In this document: one piece after another, positions 18,945 through 27,659 of the stretch
Layout: the number at the start of each line of letters is the position of its first letter
Numbering within the stretch: position 1 is the stretch's first letter
Assembly: GCF_900113705.1 (NCBI RefSeq)
Contig: NZ_FOQI01000001.1
Coordinates: 496,001-560,000, forward strand
DNA from: Collimonas sp. OK307
GTDB lineage: Bacteria > Pseudomonadota > Gammaproteobacteria > Burkholderiales > Burkholderiaceae_D
Direction: 5' to 3'
DNA: 64,000 nt
Notes under the pieces: generated by a model
The model's input: only the letters and a program-made list of their open reading frames with translations
Database searches by the model: none
Told to the model about the DNA's origin: nothing
Position numbers and translations under genes: made by a program

Positions 18945-19658
18945 TTAAAGCTTGCCGGCCTGCTTGAGGCGACTCGTCAAGCCGTCGGCGATATCGTTGT
19001 GATCGAATTTTCTGGCGAGGTCGATCGCTGTCATGCCGACATCGTTTTTCAAGGTGACATCGGCGCCGCTATCGAGCAGCAGCTTGACTGTCTGGATTTT
19101 GCCGGCACGCGCAGCCATCATGATCGGCGTCGTGTTGTTGGGTGAGCCGGCGTCGATGTAGGCCGAGGCATCCAGCAGCATCTGCACGATTTCATCATTA
19201 CCGACCGCGGCGGCATAGTGCAGCGCCGTCCAGCCGGTGTTGTTGGGCTCCGCCTCCTTGTCCAGCAAAGCCTTGACTGCCGCCACATCGCCCTTGTAAG
19301 AAGCAATCATCAAAGCGGTGTCGCCGTTGCGCGATCGCAGGTTGAGATCGATACCATGCGCATTGAGCAGAACCGCAAACACTTTCTTCGAATCCTCATG
19401 CACGGCCAGCATCAAACCGGTTTCGCCACGCTGCTTTTGCGCTATCAGATTCGGATCGACGCCGGCCGCCAGAAGTTTCTTCATGCCACGCTCGTCATCC
19501 AGCTGGACTGCCTTGGCATAGGCGTCGGCGGTTTTGCTGTCACTAGCCGCAAAACTCACGGACGGCAAACAAGCCAGCGCCAACAGCAGTAACACAAATG
19601 CTGAAAACTGCGAATGCGCGTTCATGTGATTGACCGCGCGATTAAATAAGTTAGGCAT
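18945..19658 (-). CDS. Exported ankyrin-repeat protein
   Basis: The ATG at 19658 (MPNLFNRAVNHMN) is preceded by AAGGA with 8-nt spacing and overlaps the end of tatD by 8 bp, so I prefer it to the ATG at 19625, giving 237 residues. A signal peptide (hydrophobic AFVLLLLALACLPSVSFA) is followed by about five ankyrin repeats: motifs such as GETGLMLAV, GDTALMIASYKG, GWTALHYAA, NTTPIMMAARAG and GMTAIDLARK recur every 33 residues or so. Ankyrin repeats bind proteins; the partner is unknown. Likely co-translated with tatD. Confidence 0.87.
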   Translation of the reverse strand: MPNLFNRAVNHMNAHSQFSAFVLLLLALACLPSVSFAASDSKTADAYAKAVQLDDERGMKKLLAAGVDPNLIAQKQRGETGLMLAVHEDSKKVFAVLLNAHGIDLNLRSRNGDTALMIASYKGDVAAVKALLDKEAEPNNTGWTALHYAAAVGNDEIVQMLLDASAYIDAGSPNNTTPIMMAARAGKIQTVKLLLDSGADVTLKNDVGMTAIDLARKFDHNDIADGLTSRLKQAGKL

Positions 19659-20445
19659 GCGCCTGATCCTTTGCCAGTTTGAACAAATTGAAGAAATTAT
19701 CGGTGGTTTGCTGCGCCACTTGCGTCGCCGGCACACCCTTTAAATTAGCCAGGAATTCGCCGACGTGCATGACCCAGCCAGGCTCGTTCATCTTGCCGCG
19801 ATGCGGCACCGGCGCCAGATACGGCGAATCGGTCTCAATCAAGGTGCTGCTCAATGGCACCGCCAGCGCCACGGCCTGCAACTCCTTGGCGCTCTTGAAG
19901 GTGACGATGCCGGAAAACGAAATATAGAACCCCATCGCCATTGCCGCCTCGGCCACTTCCAGCGATTCGGTAAAACAATGCATCACGCCGCCGGCGCCGC
20001 CGGCATCGGTGCCGGCGCCCTCTTCCTGCATGATGCGGATAGTATCTGCCGAGGCGGCGCGGGTGTGGATGATCAAAGGCTTGCCGGTCGCGCGCGAAGC
20101 CCGGATGTGGCGGCGGAAACGCTCGCGCTGCCACTCCAGGTCGCCTTGCAAACGGTAATAATCAAGGCCGGTTTCACCGATGGCGATGATTTTCGGATGA
20201 TCGGAAAGACGAATCAGATCGTCGACGCTAGGTTCCGGCGTATCTTCATAGTCAGGGTGCACCCCGACTGAAGCATAGATATGCGGATAGGTCTTGGCCA
20301 GCTCCAGCACTTGCGGAAAATCGGGCAGGTCGACCGATACGCACAATGCATGGGTAACCTGGTTTTGCGCCATCTTGGCGAGTACTTCCGGCATCCTGGC
20401 GGACAGCTCGGGGAAGTTGATATGGCAGTGGGAATCGATATACAT
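19651..20445 (-). CDS. TatD-family metal-dependent hydrolase/nuclease
   Basis: Cytosolic TIM-barrel metalloenzyme of the TatD DNase family (3'-5' nuclease or D-aminoacyl-tRNA deacylase-like activity is known in relatives). The ATG at 20445 starts the conserved N-terminus MYIDSHCHINF; upstream in-frame residues are not conserved. Metal ligands fit HCH at the N-terminus, GETGLDYYR, PLIIHTRAA and the late IETDSPYLAP. The 264 residues match the family. The ankyrin gene overlaps its stop codon. Exact paralogue (YcfH, TatD or YjjV) is not resolved; YcfH-like is most likely. Confidence 0.92.
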   Translation of the reverse strand: MYIDSHCHINFPELSARMPEVLAKMAQNQVTHALCVSVDLPDFPQVLELAKTYPHIYASVGVHPDYEDTPEPSVDDLIRLSDHPKIIAIGETGLDYYRLQGDLEWQRERFRRHIRASRATGKPLIIHTRAASADTIRIMQEEGAGTDAGGAGGVMHCFTESLEVAEAAMAMGFYISFSGIVTFKSAKELQAVALAVPLSSTLIETDSPYLAPVPHRGKMNEPGWVMHVGEFLANLKGVPATQVAQQTTDNFFNLFKLAKDQAHA

Positions 20446-20493
20446 AGGCAGGATTATATCGCTTACGCACGCGCCATCGAAGATGAGGGGGTA

Positions 20494-20519
20494 GCGCGGA
20501 CACAAGAACGTGCCCGCGC
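20494..20519 (-). terminator. Hairpin after rph, probable terminator
   Basis: GCGCGG-g-CAC and GTG-t-CCGCGC arms around a 6-nt loop, within 35 bp of the rph stop. There is no T run, so termination strength is uncertain. Confidence 0.45.
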
Positions 20520-20526
20520 ACCATTT

Positions 20527-21261
20527 TTATTCAGCCATGCCCAAGGCTTGTTTTTGCAACTGGATCAACTCGCCGATCCCGCCTTGTGCGAGATCCAGCA
20601 AGCTATTCAAGGTAGGCCGGTCGAAAGCAACGCCTTCCGCCGTACCTTGCACTTCGATGAAATGCCCGGTGTCGGTCATCACCACATTCATATCGGTATC
20701 GCAACCGGAATCCTCGACATAATCCAGGTCCAGCACCGGCGTACCTTGATAAACGCCGACCGAAATCGCCGCGACAAAGTGCTTCAAAGGAATCGCAGCG
20801 ATCGCCTTGCTTTCCAACAACCGGGAAAATGCATCGTAAGCCGCGACCATGGCGCCGGTAATCGACGCAGTGCGGGTGCCGCCGTCAGCCTGGATCACGT
20901 CGCAATCCAGATGCAGGGTACGCTCGCCGAAAGCCTGCAGATCAAATGCCGCCCGTAATGAACGCCCGATCAAACGCTGGATTTCCTGGGTGCGGCCGGA
21001 TTGCTTGCCCCGCGCTGCTTCGCGGTCCATGCGGGTATTGGTAGAGCGCGGCAACATGCCGTATTCAGCTGTCAGCCAACCCTGCCCTTTACCCTTCAGG
21101 AAGCCCGGGACTTTTTCCTCCAGGCTGGCGGTACAGATAACCTTGGTGTCACCGAATTCGACCAGTACAGAACCTTCGGCATGCTTGGTGTAATTGCGGG
21201 TCAGGCGCACGGTGCGCAAAACATCGGCGGCGCGTCCGCTAGGACGGGTAATAGGCAACAT
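20527..21261 (-). CDS. rph: Ribonuclease PH
   Basis: Phosphorolytic 3'-5' exoribonuclease that trims tRNA 3' ends, a hexamer in the cytosol. The 244 residues start [19 protein letters not shown], the family N-terminus, and include [38 protein letters not shown] and [19 protein letters not shown] with the phosphate-binding and metal-binding residues. It lies just downstream of the PP2C phosphatase gene on the same strand with a 9-bp gap, so PP2C-rph co-transcription is probable. Confidence 0.97.
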   Translation of the reverse strand: MLPITRPSGRAADVLRTVRLTRNYTKHAEGSVLVEFGDTKVICTASLEEKVPGFLKGKGQGWLTAEYGMLPRSTNTRMDREAARGKQSGRTQEIQRLIGRSLRAAFDLQAFGERTLHLDCDVIQADGGTRTASITGAMVAAYDAFSRLLESKAIAAIPLKHFVAAISVGVYQGTPVLDLDYVEDSGCDTDMNVVMTDTGHFIEVQGTAEGVAFDRPTLNSLLDLAQGGIGELIQLQKQALGMAE

Positions 21262-21270
21262 GTAAATTCC

Positions 21271-22185
21271 TTAAATATTTTTCTCAATGGCGCCGCGGAT
21301 TTCCGCAATCGCCTGTTCGATATCGGCATCGCTGAAGCCGTCCGGAGCGTCTGTCGCTCCAAGTCGCGGCGCCTGGATGGTGGTGGTCAGGCTGCCAATC
21401 GGCAGCGTATGGGTAACGATCGAACTGGAGGGATCGTCAATGTTCGGGTCGCTGCCCCAGGCCATTGCCAAAGCTGTAACATTATCGCTGGTTTTACCGG
21501 CAATCCCAAGCGCATTGTTCACCAGCTCCGGCACCGCCCGCACGATGGTGCTGGTTTGCAGGCGTTGCGCCAATACGTGATCGGGCAACATCGACCATAG
21601 GCCGTCAGAGCACAACAGTACGACATCGCCCGCCTGCAGGCTGACGCGGCGTGACAGCTCTACAATCGGCATGTTGGTTGCGCCGAGACAGTTGAACAGC
21701 TTGTTGCGGTCTGGATGGGTGGCGCGCTCAGAAGGATCTGCCTTGCCTTGCGCAATCAGACTTTCGATGCGCGAGTGATCGCGGGTGCGCGCCAGGATTT
21801 GGCCGTTACGCATCCAGTACAGGCGCGAATCGCCGCAGTGTGCCCAGAATGCGCTGTTGTGCTGGATCAGGCAAGCCACCACCGTGGTGCGCGGGGTTTC
21901 CGAGAGTTTGTGCACTTCCCGGTAACGATGGATTTCCATGTGCGCAGCGTAGAAAGCGTCTTCAAGAAACCGCTCCGGTTTCTTGATATAAGGCTGGGCA
22001 TTCTTCTGGAATAGCGAACCGATGGTCTGCATAGCAATGTTGGCGGCGATCTCGCCGTGCAGGTGGCCACCCATGCCGTCGGTCAGCAACAGCAACAAGG
22101 CGTCACGCGTGAAGCTATAGCCCATCCGGTCCTGATTGACCTTGCGGCCGCCGATATGGCTTTCTTGATAAACAGAAAATCGCAT
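21271..22185 (-). CDS. PP2C-family Ser/Thr protein phosphatase
   Basis: Metal-dependent phosphoprotein phosphatase, cytosolic. I chose the ATG at 22185 (MRFSVYQESHIGGRKVNQDR, 304 residues); the in-frame TTG four codons upstream is less likely. PP2C motifs are complete: KVNQDRMG, TDGMGGH, HCGDSRLYWM, LLCSDGLWSM and SDNVTALAM carry the metal-binding aspartates. The Ser/Thr kinase gene lies 117 bp upstream on the same strand, making a kinase-phosphatase pair. The C-terminal ~70 residues have no recognised fold. Confidence 0.92.
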   Translation of the reverse strand: MRFSVYQESHIGGRKVNQDRMGYSFTRDALLLLLTDGMGGHLHGEIAANIAMQTIGSLFQKNAQPYIKKPERFLEDAFYAAHMEIHRYREVHKLSETPRTTVVACLIQHNSAFWAHCGDSRLYWMRNGQILARTRDHSRIESLIAQGKADPSERATHPDRNKLFNCLGATNMPIVELSRRVSLQAGDVVLLCSDGLWSMLPDHVLAQRLQTSTIVRAVPELVNNALGIAGKTSDNVTALAMAWGSDPNIDDPSSSIVTHTLPIGSLTTTIQAPRLGATDAPDGFSDADIEQAIAEIRGAIEKNI

Positions 22186-22302
22186 GACTATGTACAATTC
22201 TTGCTAAAAATGCAGCTAAAAAACGGGAGCAATGACGCGGCGCGTTGCAGAGCGCTATGCGGAATGCGTCACTGCATGTTTATTGTGGTTTTTTCGTGTT
22301 TT

Positions 22303-23319
22303 TTACTGCGTGTTTTCCTGGATCGTCGTATCCGGATTGCTCTCGGCTTTCCGACGGAACTGGATATGCGTGAAAAAGACGTTGCGTATCTTGCGCGTCA
22401 CCATATCGCGCACGCTTACCTCTTCTTCCTGTACCGGCTCCATCAGCGCGCGCTGCACCGCAAACACGCTTTGCGGCCGTTGCAGCGGATCGATCATCAG
22501 GCACCAACGCACCACCTGGATCAACTCCGGCGAATACAGGCCTTCCAGCTTGCGGAAATGCCCTTCCATCTTGTCGTTGACCTTGCGCTGATCCACCGGT
22601 TGCGGCGGCGCACCGACCATGCAGGCAAAAATCGAGGCGCCGATACTGTAAATGTCGGTCCATGGGCCCAGGTTGCCATTGCGCTCATATAGTTCGGCCG
22701 GAGCGAAACCGGGCGTATACATCGGGTACAGTTTAGGCGAATCGGAGCGCAGGGTCTGGCGGGCGGCGCCGAAGTCCAGCAGGATCGGCGTACCGTCAGC
22801 GCGCAAATAGATATTTGCCGGCTTCAGGTCCAGATGCAACAGCTTATGCGTATGCACCTCACGCAGGCCGTTCATCACGTGACGGAACATCTTGCGGATG
22901 AATTTTTCCGACACCAGCGGCTTTTCCCCTTTATCGCGGCGGCGCAGGATGTGTTCCTGCAGCGAGCGGCCGGACTCGTAGGCCATCACCATATACACCG
23001 TTTCATTGGCGCGGAAGAAATTGATAACGCTCACCACGTTCGGATGCGCGATGCGCGCCAAAGCGCGGCCTTCCTCGAAAAAGCACTTAAGGCCGATCCT
23101 GAAGGTCGGCAGGTTTTCCGGCGAAATTGCCGGCGCCAGTTCGCCCCACTGTCGTAACGCCAGCGAACTTGGCAGATATTCCTTGATGGCGACTGCGTTG
23201 CCATCTTCATCGTATGCCAGATAGACAATACTGAACCCGCCAGAAGCAATCTTCTTTACAATGCGGTATCCAGCAATTTTTAGCCCGTCAGGCAATGGTG
23301 CATTGTTTTGCGCGGCCAT
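22303..23319 (-). CDS. Hanks-type Ser/Thr protein kinase
   Basis: Cytosolic kinase, 338 residues with no transmembrane segment or sensor domain visible. The Gly-rich loop is ASGGFSIVYLA, the ATP-anchoring lysine is Lys46 in VAIKE, the catalytic loop is HLDLKPAN with Asp164, and the DFG motif is at residues 182-184. The residue before the catalytic Asp is Leu instead of Arg, a non-RD kinase, so activation-loop phosphorylation may not be needed. A C-terminal ~60-residue tail beyond the kinase fold is basic and Gln/Asn-rich at its end. It is divergent from yicC and pairs with the PP2C gene downstream. Confidence 0.93.
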   Translation of the reverse strand: MAAQNNAPLPDGLKIAGYRIVKKIASGGFSIVYLAYDEDGNAVAIKEYLPSSLALRQWGELAPAISPENLPTFRIGLKCFFEEGRALARIAHPNVVSVINFFRANETVYMVMAYESGRSLQEHILRRRDKGEKPLVSEKFIRKMFRHVMNGLREVHTHKLLHLDLKPANIYLRADGTPILLDFGAARQTLRSDSPKLYPMYTPGFAPAELYERNGNLGPWTDIYSIGASIFACMVGAPPQPVDQRKVNDKMEGHFRKLEGLYSPELIQVVRWCLMIDPLQRPQSVFAVQRALMEPVQEEEVSVRDMVTRKIRNVFFTHIQFRRKAESNPDTTIQENTQ

Positions 23320-23414
23320 GCGATCCTACCCTAGTAATTGGTGTAAGGATTGTCTTGATAAATCGCTGACTTGTAAAGAAAAACCCTTGCAAACCAGAAA
23401 CAAAGGACAGCATT

Positions 23415-24323
23415 TTGACTATCTGTAGCATGACAGGTTACGCCGTTACCAACCGCGAGACGGCCGCAGGCACGATTACCATCGAAATCAAGAGCGTCAA
23501 CTCGCGCTTTCTCGACCTGCAATTCCGCATCAATGACGACCTGCGCTCGCTCGAACCGGCGTTGCGCGAGGCCATCATCGGCCGCATTGCGCGCGGCAAA
23601 GTCGAATGCCGGCTGAGTTTCGGGCGCAAGACGGCTTCCGGCGCATCGCAAGCCCTGAACACGACGCTACTGGCATCTCTTGTCGATTTGCAAAACGCAG
23701 TACGCCAGCAATTCATCGAAGCGGCGCCGTTCACCGTCAATGAATTGCTGCGCTGGCCCGGCGTCATCGAGGAGGCGGTGATCAGCCAGGATACATTACA
23801 GGCCGATATCCAGGCCACCATGAGCGCAACGCTGGAGGCATTTGTCGAGTCGCGCGCGCGCGAAGGCGCGGCCCTGCAAGCCACACTGATCACCCGAATC
23901 GATGCCATGGAAGCCATCGTACAGCGCATCACGCCGCTGGTACCGCAGGTGGTGGCGCAATTCCAGCAAAAAGCCATAGAGCGCATGCAAGAGGCACTGG
24001 GCCTGGCGCAACAGGACGCCAGTAACTCAGGCCTGTCGCGCGAAGAAGCGCTGGACCGGATTCGCCAGGAAGTCACCTTGTATGGCATCCGCATCGATAT
24101 TGCCGAAGAATTATCCCGGCTAGCGGCGCACCTGGGCGAAACCCGTCATATCCTGAAAAAAGGCGGCCAGGTTGGCAAGCGCCTGGACTTCATGATGCAA
24201 GAGCTCAACCGCGAAGCCAACACCGTTGGCTCCAAGGCTGCGATCAAGGAACTCGCCGACGCCTCCATGGAATTGAAGCTGCTGATCGACCAGATGCGTG
24301 AGCAGGTGCAAAACCTCGAATAG
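23415..24323 (+). CDS. yicC: YicC family endoribonuclease
   Basis: YicC/YloC proteins are RNA-binding endoribonucleases. The TTG at 23415 is the probable start: AGGA lies 7 nt ahead and the resulting MTICSMTGYAV aligns with the conserved N-terminus of the family (M-I-R-S-M-T-A-Y-A in E. coli); the ATG at 23430 would cut this. The 302 residues include the conserved VNSRFLDLQFR and RGKVECRLSFGRK near the N-terminus and the C-terminal GKRLDFMMQELNREANTVGSKA signature. A strong bidirectional terminator follows, so the usual neighbour gmk is not downstream here. Confidence 0.93.
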   Translation: MTICSMTGYAVTNRETAAGTITIEIKSVNSRFLDLQFRINDDLRSLEPALREAIIGRIARGKVECRLSFGRKTASGASQALNTTLLASLVDLQNAVRQQFIEAAPFTVNELLRWPGVIEEAVISQDTLQADIQATMSATLEAFVESRAREGAALQATLITRIDAMEAIVQRITPLVPQVVAQFQQKAIERMQEALGLAQQDASNSGLSREEALDRIRQEVTLYGIRIDIAEELSRLAAHLGETRHILKKGGQVGKRLDFMMQELNREANTVGSKAAIKELADASMELKLLIDQMREQVQNLE

Positions 24324-24347
24324 CAAGCAGTCGTATCGCCGTAAACT

Positions 24348-24386
24348 AAAAAGCCGCTGCAGATATGACATCTGCAGCGGCTTTTT
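24348..24386. terminator. Bidirectional terminator between yicC and the LprI-like gene
   Basis: Perfect 17-bp arms, each with AAAAA or TTTTT at its outer end (AAAAAGCCGCTGCAGAT and its complement), around ATGAC. It serves both convergent genes. Confidence 0.92.
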
Positions 24387-24414
24387 GCCTGATACCGGCA
24401 ATTTCTCCCGGCGC

Positions 24415-24804
24415 TTACTTCGCGACGATGAAGTTCTTCAGTTCCTTGGTGCGCTGTACGGTGTGGCCGCGCATGCATCCCAGGAATTCGAGGTTACGAA
24501 TAGAACCGCTCTCGTTGTAGGTATAGACGGCGTCACAATCCTTTTTACGGAAAGTGACCCAGGCACGCTGCGCCTCGATCAGCTTCTTCTTGACCTCGCC
24601 ATAGCGCACGCCGTCCTGGTCAGGCTTGGTGATTTGCTGGACCAATTGCTGATAGGTGTCGTTCAAGGTTTTTTCATCTTTGTCGAATTCGGTCTTGGCG
24701 CAGGCATTCATTTCCAGGGTGTTGCTCTGCGACAGACAAGGGTCGACTTGGGCAAATGCTGCTGCGGGTAGTACCAGGCACAGGGCCATCAACATCTTAC
24801 GCAT
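24415..24804 (-). CDS. Secreted LprI/DUF1311-family protein
   Basis: The ATG at 24804 is preceded by AAGGAG with good spacing and starts a clear signal peptide (MRKMLMALCLVLPAAAFA). The 129-residue precursor has the DUF1311 pattern: DPCLSQ, MNACAKTEFDKDEKTLN, LIEAQRAWVTFRKKDCDAV and a final CMRGHTVQRTKEL, with four cysteines likely disulfide-bonded in the periplasm. Some family members inhibit lysozyme (LprI of mycobacteria); a similar role here is a guess. It lies 47 bp downstream of hom. Confidence 0.82.
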   Translation of the reverse strand: MRKMLMALCLVLPAAAFAQVDPCLSQSNTLEMNACAKTEFDKDEKTLNDTYQQLVQQITKPDQDGVRYGEVKKKLIEAQRAWVTFRKKDCDAVYTYNESGSIRNLEFLGCMRGHTVQRTKELKNFIVAK

Positions 24805-24851
24805 ACACTCTCCTTGTAGTAAGCCATCAATCAGCAATTAAAACTAAACGC

Positions 24852-26162
24852 TTAACCCAACTCTTCCAACCGGATCTTGGTCACCGAGCCAACCACGGTC
24901 GCCAGGGCTTCAATCTTTGCAATCGCCGCCTCGACATTTTTCTCCTGCGTCTGATGCGTCAGCATGATGATATCCGTACGGGTCTCGCCCGCTGCCGGCT
25001 CTTTTTGCAGCATGGCATCGATCGAAATCGACGAGTCTGCCAGAATCCGCGTGACATCGGCCAGCACCCCAGGCTGGTCGGCGACATGCATGCGCAGATA
25101 ATAGCTGGTGGTGATTTCCGCCATCGGCAGGATCGGCGTGTCAGCCATGGCGTTCGGCTGGAATGCCAGATGCGGTACGCGATGCTCAGGATCGGCAGTC
25201 GCCAGGCGAGTGATGTCGACCAGGTCAGCGATCACCGCCGAAGCGGTAGGCTCGGCGCCAGCGCCTTTACCGTAGTACAGCGTATCGCCGACAGCATCGC
25301 CACGCACCAGCACCGCATTCATGGCGCCTTCAACGTTAGCGATCAGGCGCGCGCTCGGGATCAGTGTCGGATGTACGCGCAGCTCGATGCCGCCCGCAGT
25401 GCGCTTGGTAATGCCGAGCAGCTTGATGCGATAGCCGAGTTGTTCGGCGTAGCGGATATCGGTAGCCTGTAGCTTGGTAATGCCTTCCACGTGCGCTTTA
25501 TTGAACTGCACCGGGATGCCGAACGCAATCGAAGCCATGATGGTCAGCTTGTGGGCGGCATCCACACCTTCGATATCGAAGGTAGGATCAGCTTCGGCAT
25601 ATCCCAAGCGTTGCGCTTCCTTCAGCACGACGTCAAAGTCGAGCCCCTTGTCGCGCATTTCGGACAGGATGAAATTGGTGGTGCCGTTGATGATGCCGGC
25701 GATCCATTGGATGCTGTTGGCGGTCAAGCCTTCGCGCAGTGCTTTAATGATAGGAATGCCGCCGGCAACCGCGGCTTCAAAGGCGACGATCACGCCCTTC
25801 TCCTGCGCCGCCTTGAAAATCTCGTTGCCATGCGTTGCAATCAGCGCCTTGTTGGCGGTGACCACATGCTTGCCGTTGGCGATCGCCTGCAGCACCAGAT
25901 CCTTGGCGATACCGTAGCCGCCGATCAACTCGATGACGATATCGATATCGGGATTGTTGACTACCAGTTTGGCGTCGTTGACCACGGTGACTTCACCGTT
26001 GGTCAGCTGCCTGGCACGCTCGACGTCGAGATCGGCCACCATCGTAATCTCAATAGCTCTCCCTGCGCGCGCTGCAATCTCTTGCTGATTGCGCTTCAAT
26101 ACGTTAAACGTGCCGGAACCGACCGTACCTATGCCAAGCAAACCTACCTTGATGGATTTCAT
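24852..26162 (-). CDS. hom: Homoserine dehydrogenase
   Basis: Reduces aspartate semialdehyde to homoserine, the branch point to threonine and methionine. The 436 residues begin with the NAD(P)-binding GLLGIGTVGSGTFNVL, carry the catalytic region GGIPIIKALREGL, INGTTNFILSEM and EADPTFDIEGVDAAHK, and end with a regulatory ACT domain (HVADQPGVLADVTRILADSS). It lies downstream of alaA, 85 bp away, a common order in betaproteobacteria. The frequent next gene thrC is not here; an LprI-like gene follows instead. Confidence 0.96.
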   Translation of the reverse strand: MKSIKVGLLGIGTVGSGTFNVLKRNQQEIAARAGRAIEITMVADLDVERARQLTNGEVTVVNDAKLVVNNPDIDIVIELIGGYGIAKDLVLQAIANGKHVVTANKALIATHGNEIFKAAQEKGVIVAFEAAVAGGIPIIKALREGLTANSIQWIAGIINGTTNFILSEMRDKGLDFDVVLKEAQRLGYAEADPTFDIEGVDAAHKLTIMASIAFGIPVQFNKAHVEGITKLQATDIRYAEQLGYRIKLLGITKRTAGGIELRVHPTLIPSARLIANVEGAMNAVLVRGDAVGDTLYYGKGAGAEPTASAVIADLVDITRLATADPEHRVPHLAFQPNAMADTPILPMAEITTSYYLRMHVADQPGVLADVTRILADSSISIDAMLQKEPAAGETRTDIIMLTHQTQEKNVEAAIAKIEALATVVGSVTKIRLEELG

Positions 26163-26247
26163 GATCTCTGTTGTCTGTGAAAAAATCTGATGATACCGGG
26201 CTGGCAGCTACACCAGTCCGACGTAAAAATAAACTCTAAACCCTATC

Positions 26248-27477
26248 TCAGGCAGTGCCATGCCGCCGGCGATAGCCCTCCAGGAAATTCGCAATGCGTC
26301 CCATCGATTCCGCCAGGTCGTCAGTGTTGGGCAAGAACACCACGCGGAAATGGTCCGGCGTCGGGCAGTTGAAACCGGTGCCTTGCACAATCAGCACGCG
26401 CTGCTCTGCCAGTAATTCATAGGCGAAATCCTGATCGTCTGCAATCGGATATATTTTCGGATCCAGGCGGGGGAACATGTACAGCGCAGCCTTCGGCTTG
26501 ACGCAGGTCACGCCCGGGATATCGGTCAGCAACTTGTAGGCCATGTCGCGCTGGCGCGTCAAACGGCCGTGCGGCCCGACCAGGTCATTGATGCTCTGGT
26601 AGCCGCCCAGCGCAGTCTGGATTGCGTACTGGCCAGGCGCGTTGGCGCACAGGCGCATGGACGCCAGCATGTTCAGGCCTTCGATATAACTCTTGGCGTG
26701 TTTTTTCTCGCCTGACACCACCATCCAGCCGGCACGATAACCGCAGGAACGATAGTTTTTCGACAGGCCGTTAAAGGTAATGAACAGCACATCGTCGGCC
26801 AGCGAGGCCAGCGAGGTATGAGTCTCGCCGTCATACAGTACCTTGTCGTAGATCTCGTCGGCAAAAATAATCAGTTGATGCTGGCGTGCCAGATCGACGA
26901 TCTGTTGCAGCAGCTCCACCGGATACAAAGCGCCGGTAGGATTATTCGGATTGATGACGACAATCGCGCGGGTATTCGAATTGATTTTCTTTTTGATATC
27001 TTCGATATCAGGAAACCAGCCGGCTTGCTCGTCGCAAACATAATGACGCGGTGTACCGCCCGACAGGCTGACCGCGGCGGTCCAAAGCGGATAGTCCGGC
27101 GCCGGCACCAGCACTTCGTCGCCAGTGTTGAGCAAGGCATTCATGCTCATCACGATCAGTTCCGACGCGCCGTTACCCAGGTAGATGTCGTCAATCGTGA
27201 CGCCCTGGATATTCTTTTGCTGGCAATAATGCATCACCGACTTGCGCGGCGCAAACATGCCTTTGGAATCGGTATAACCCGAAGCGTTGCCCATGTTGAG
27301 AATCATGTCCTGCACGATTTCATCGGGCGGCTCGAAACCGAACACGGCCAGGTTGCCGATGTTCAGCTTGATGATCTTATGACCTTCTTCCTCCATTTGC
27401 CGCGCCTTTTCCAACACCGGGCCGCGAATGTCATAACAAACGTCATCTAGTTTTTTCGATTTTTGAATCGGTCGCAC
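26248..27477 (-). CDS. alaA: Alanine aminotransferase AlaA-like
   Basis: PLP-dependent class I/II aminotransferase that makes alanine from pyruvate. The GTG start at 27477 is supported by AGGA and by an N-terminus like that of E. coli AlaA (RPIQKSKKLDDVCYDIRGPV). The 409 residues have the cofactor-binding GNGASELI, INPNNPTGALY, FADEIYDKVLYDG and the Schiff-base Lys240 in GLSKNYR. It lies upstream of hom. The upstream gap of 371 bp (27478-27848) contains inverted repeats forming a candidate structured RNA, which may be an alaA leader. Confidence 0.93.
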   Translation of the reverse strand: MRPIQKSKKLDDVCYDIRGPVLEKARQMEEEGHKIIKLNIGNLAVFGFEPPDEIVQDMILNMGNASGYTDSKGMFAPRKSVMHYCQQKNIQGVTIDDIYLGNGASELIVMSMNALLNTGDEVLVPAPDYPLWTAAVSLSGGTPRHYVCDEQAGWFPDIEDIKKKINSNTRAIVVINPNNPTGALYPVELLQQIVDLARQHQLIIFADEIYDKVLYDGETHTSLASLADDVLFITFNGLSKNYRSCGYRAGWMVVSGEKKHAKSYIEGLNMLASMRLCANAPGQYAIQTALGGYQSINDLVGPHGRLTRQRDMAYKLLTDIPGVTCVKPKAALYMFPRLDPKIYPIADDQDFAYELLAEQRVLIVQGTGFNCPTPDHFRVVFLPNTDDLAESMGRIANFLEGYRRRHGTA

Positions 27478-27519
27478 AGCACAATTCCTTGTATTTTACG
27501 CAACATTATCGAGCTTTAA

Positions 27520-27636
27520 AAAGCTGTCTGGAAAATTGAGGTATCGTCACACTTGATTACGTGCGCCGCAGCAAATGCAAGCAATAGCCCCTTGTAAGGG
27601 CCTCCCAAGCTATTTCACGACTTTTCAGACAGCTTT
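27520..27636. ncRNA. Candidate structured RNA or leader upstream of alaA
   Basis: A long-range stem (AAAGCTGTCTG-g-AAAA at 27520-27535 with TTTT-CAGACAGCTTT at 27622-27636) encloses a second stem AATAGC/GCTATT (27583-27588 with 27609-27614) and a terminal CCCT-tgta-AGGG hairpin. The nesting is consistent in one fold. Read on the minus strand, the outer stem is followed by TTTTT, so it may end a transcript 5' of alaA. No known family was recognised, and strand and expression are unknown. Confidence 0.35.
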
Positions 27637-27638
27637 CT

Positions 27639-27659
27639 GGCAGTGCACAAATCACTGCC
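27639..27659. other. Small perfect hairpin beside the candidate RNA
   Basis: GGCAGTG and CACTGCC with a 7-nt loop, 2 nt past the outer stem of the candidate structured RNA. Beyond it, 27660-27848 holds only the promoter region of the arn cluster, in which I see no clear motif. Confidence 0.45.

Noticed and set aside
23331-23651. Minus-strand open frame overlapping the start of yicC
   Set aside because: Antisense to a confident gene and composed of low-information residues.
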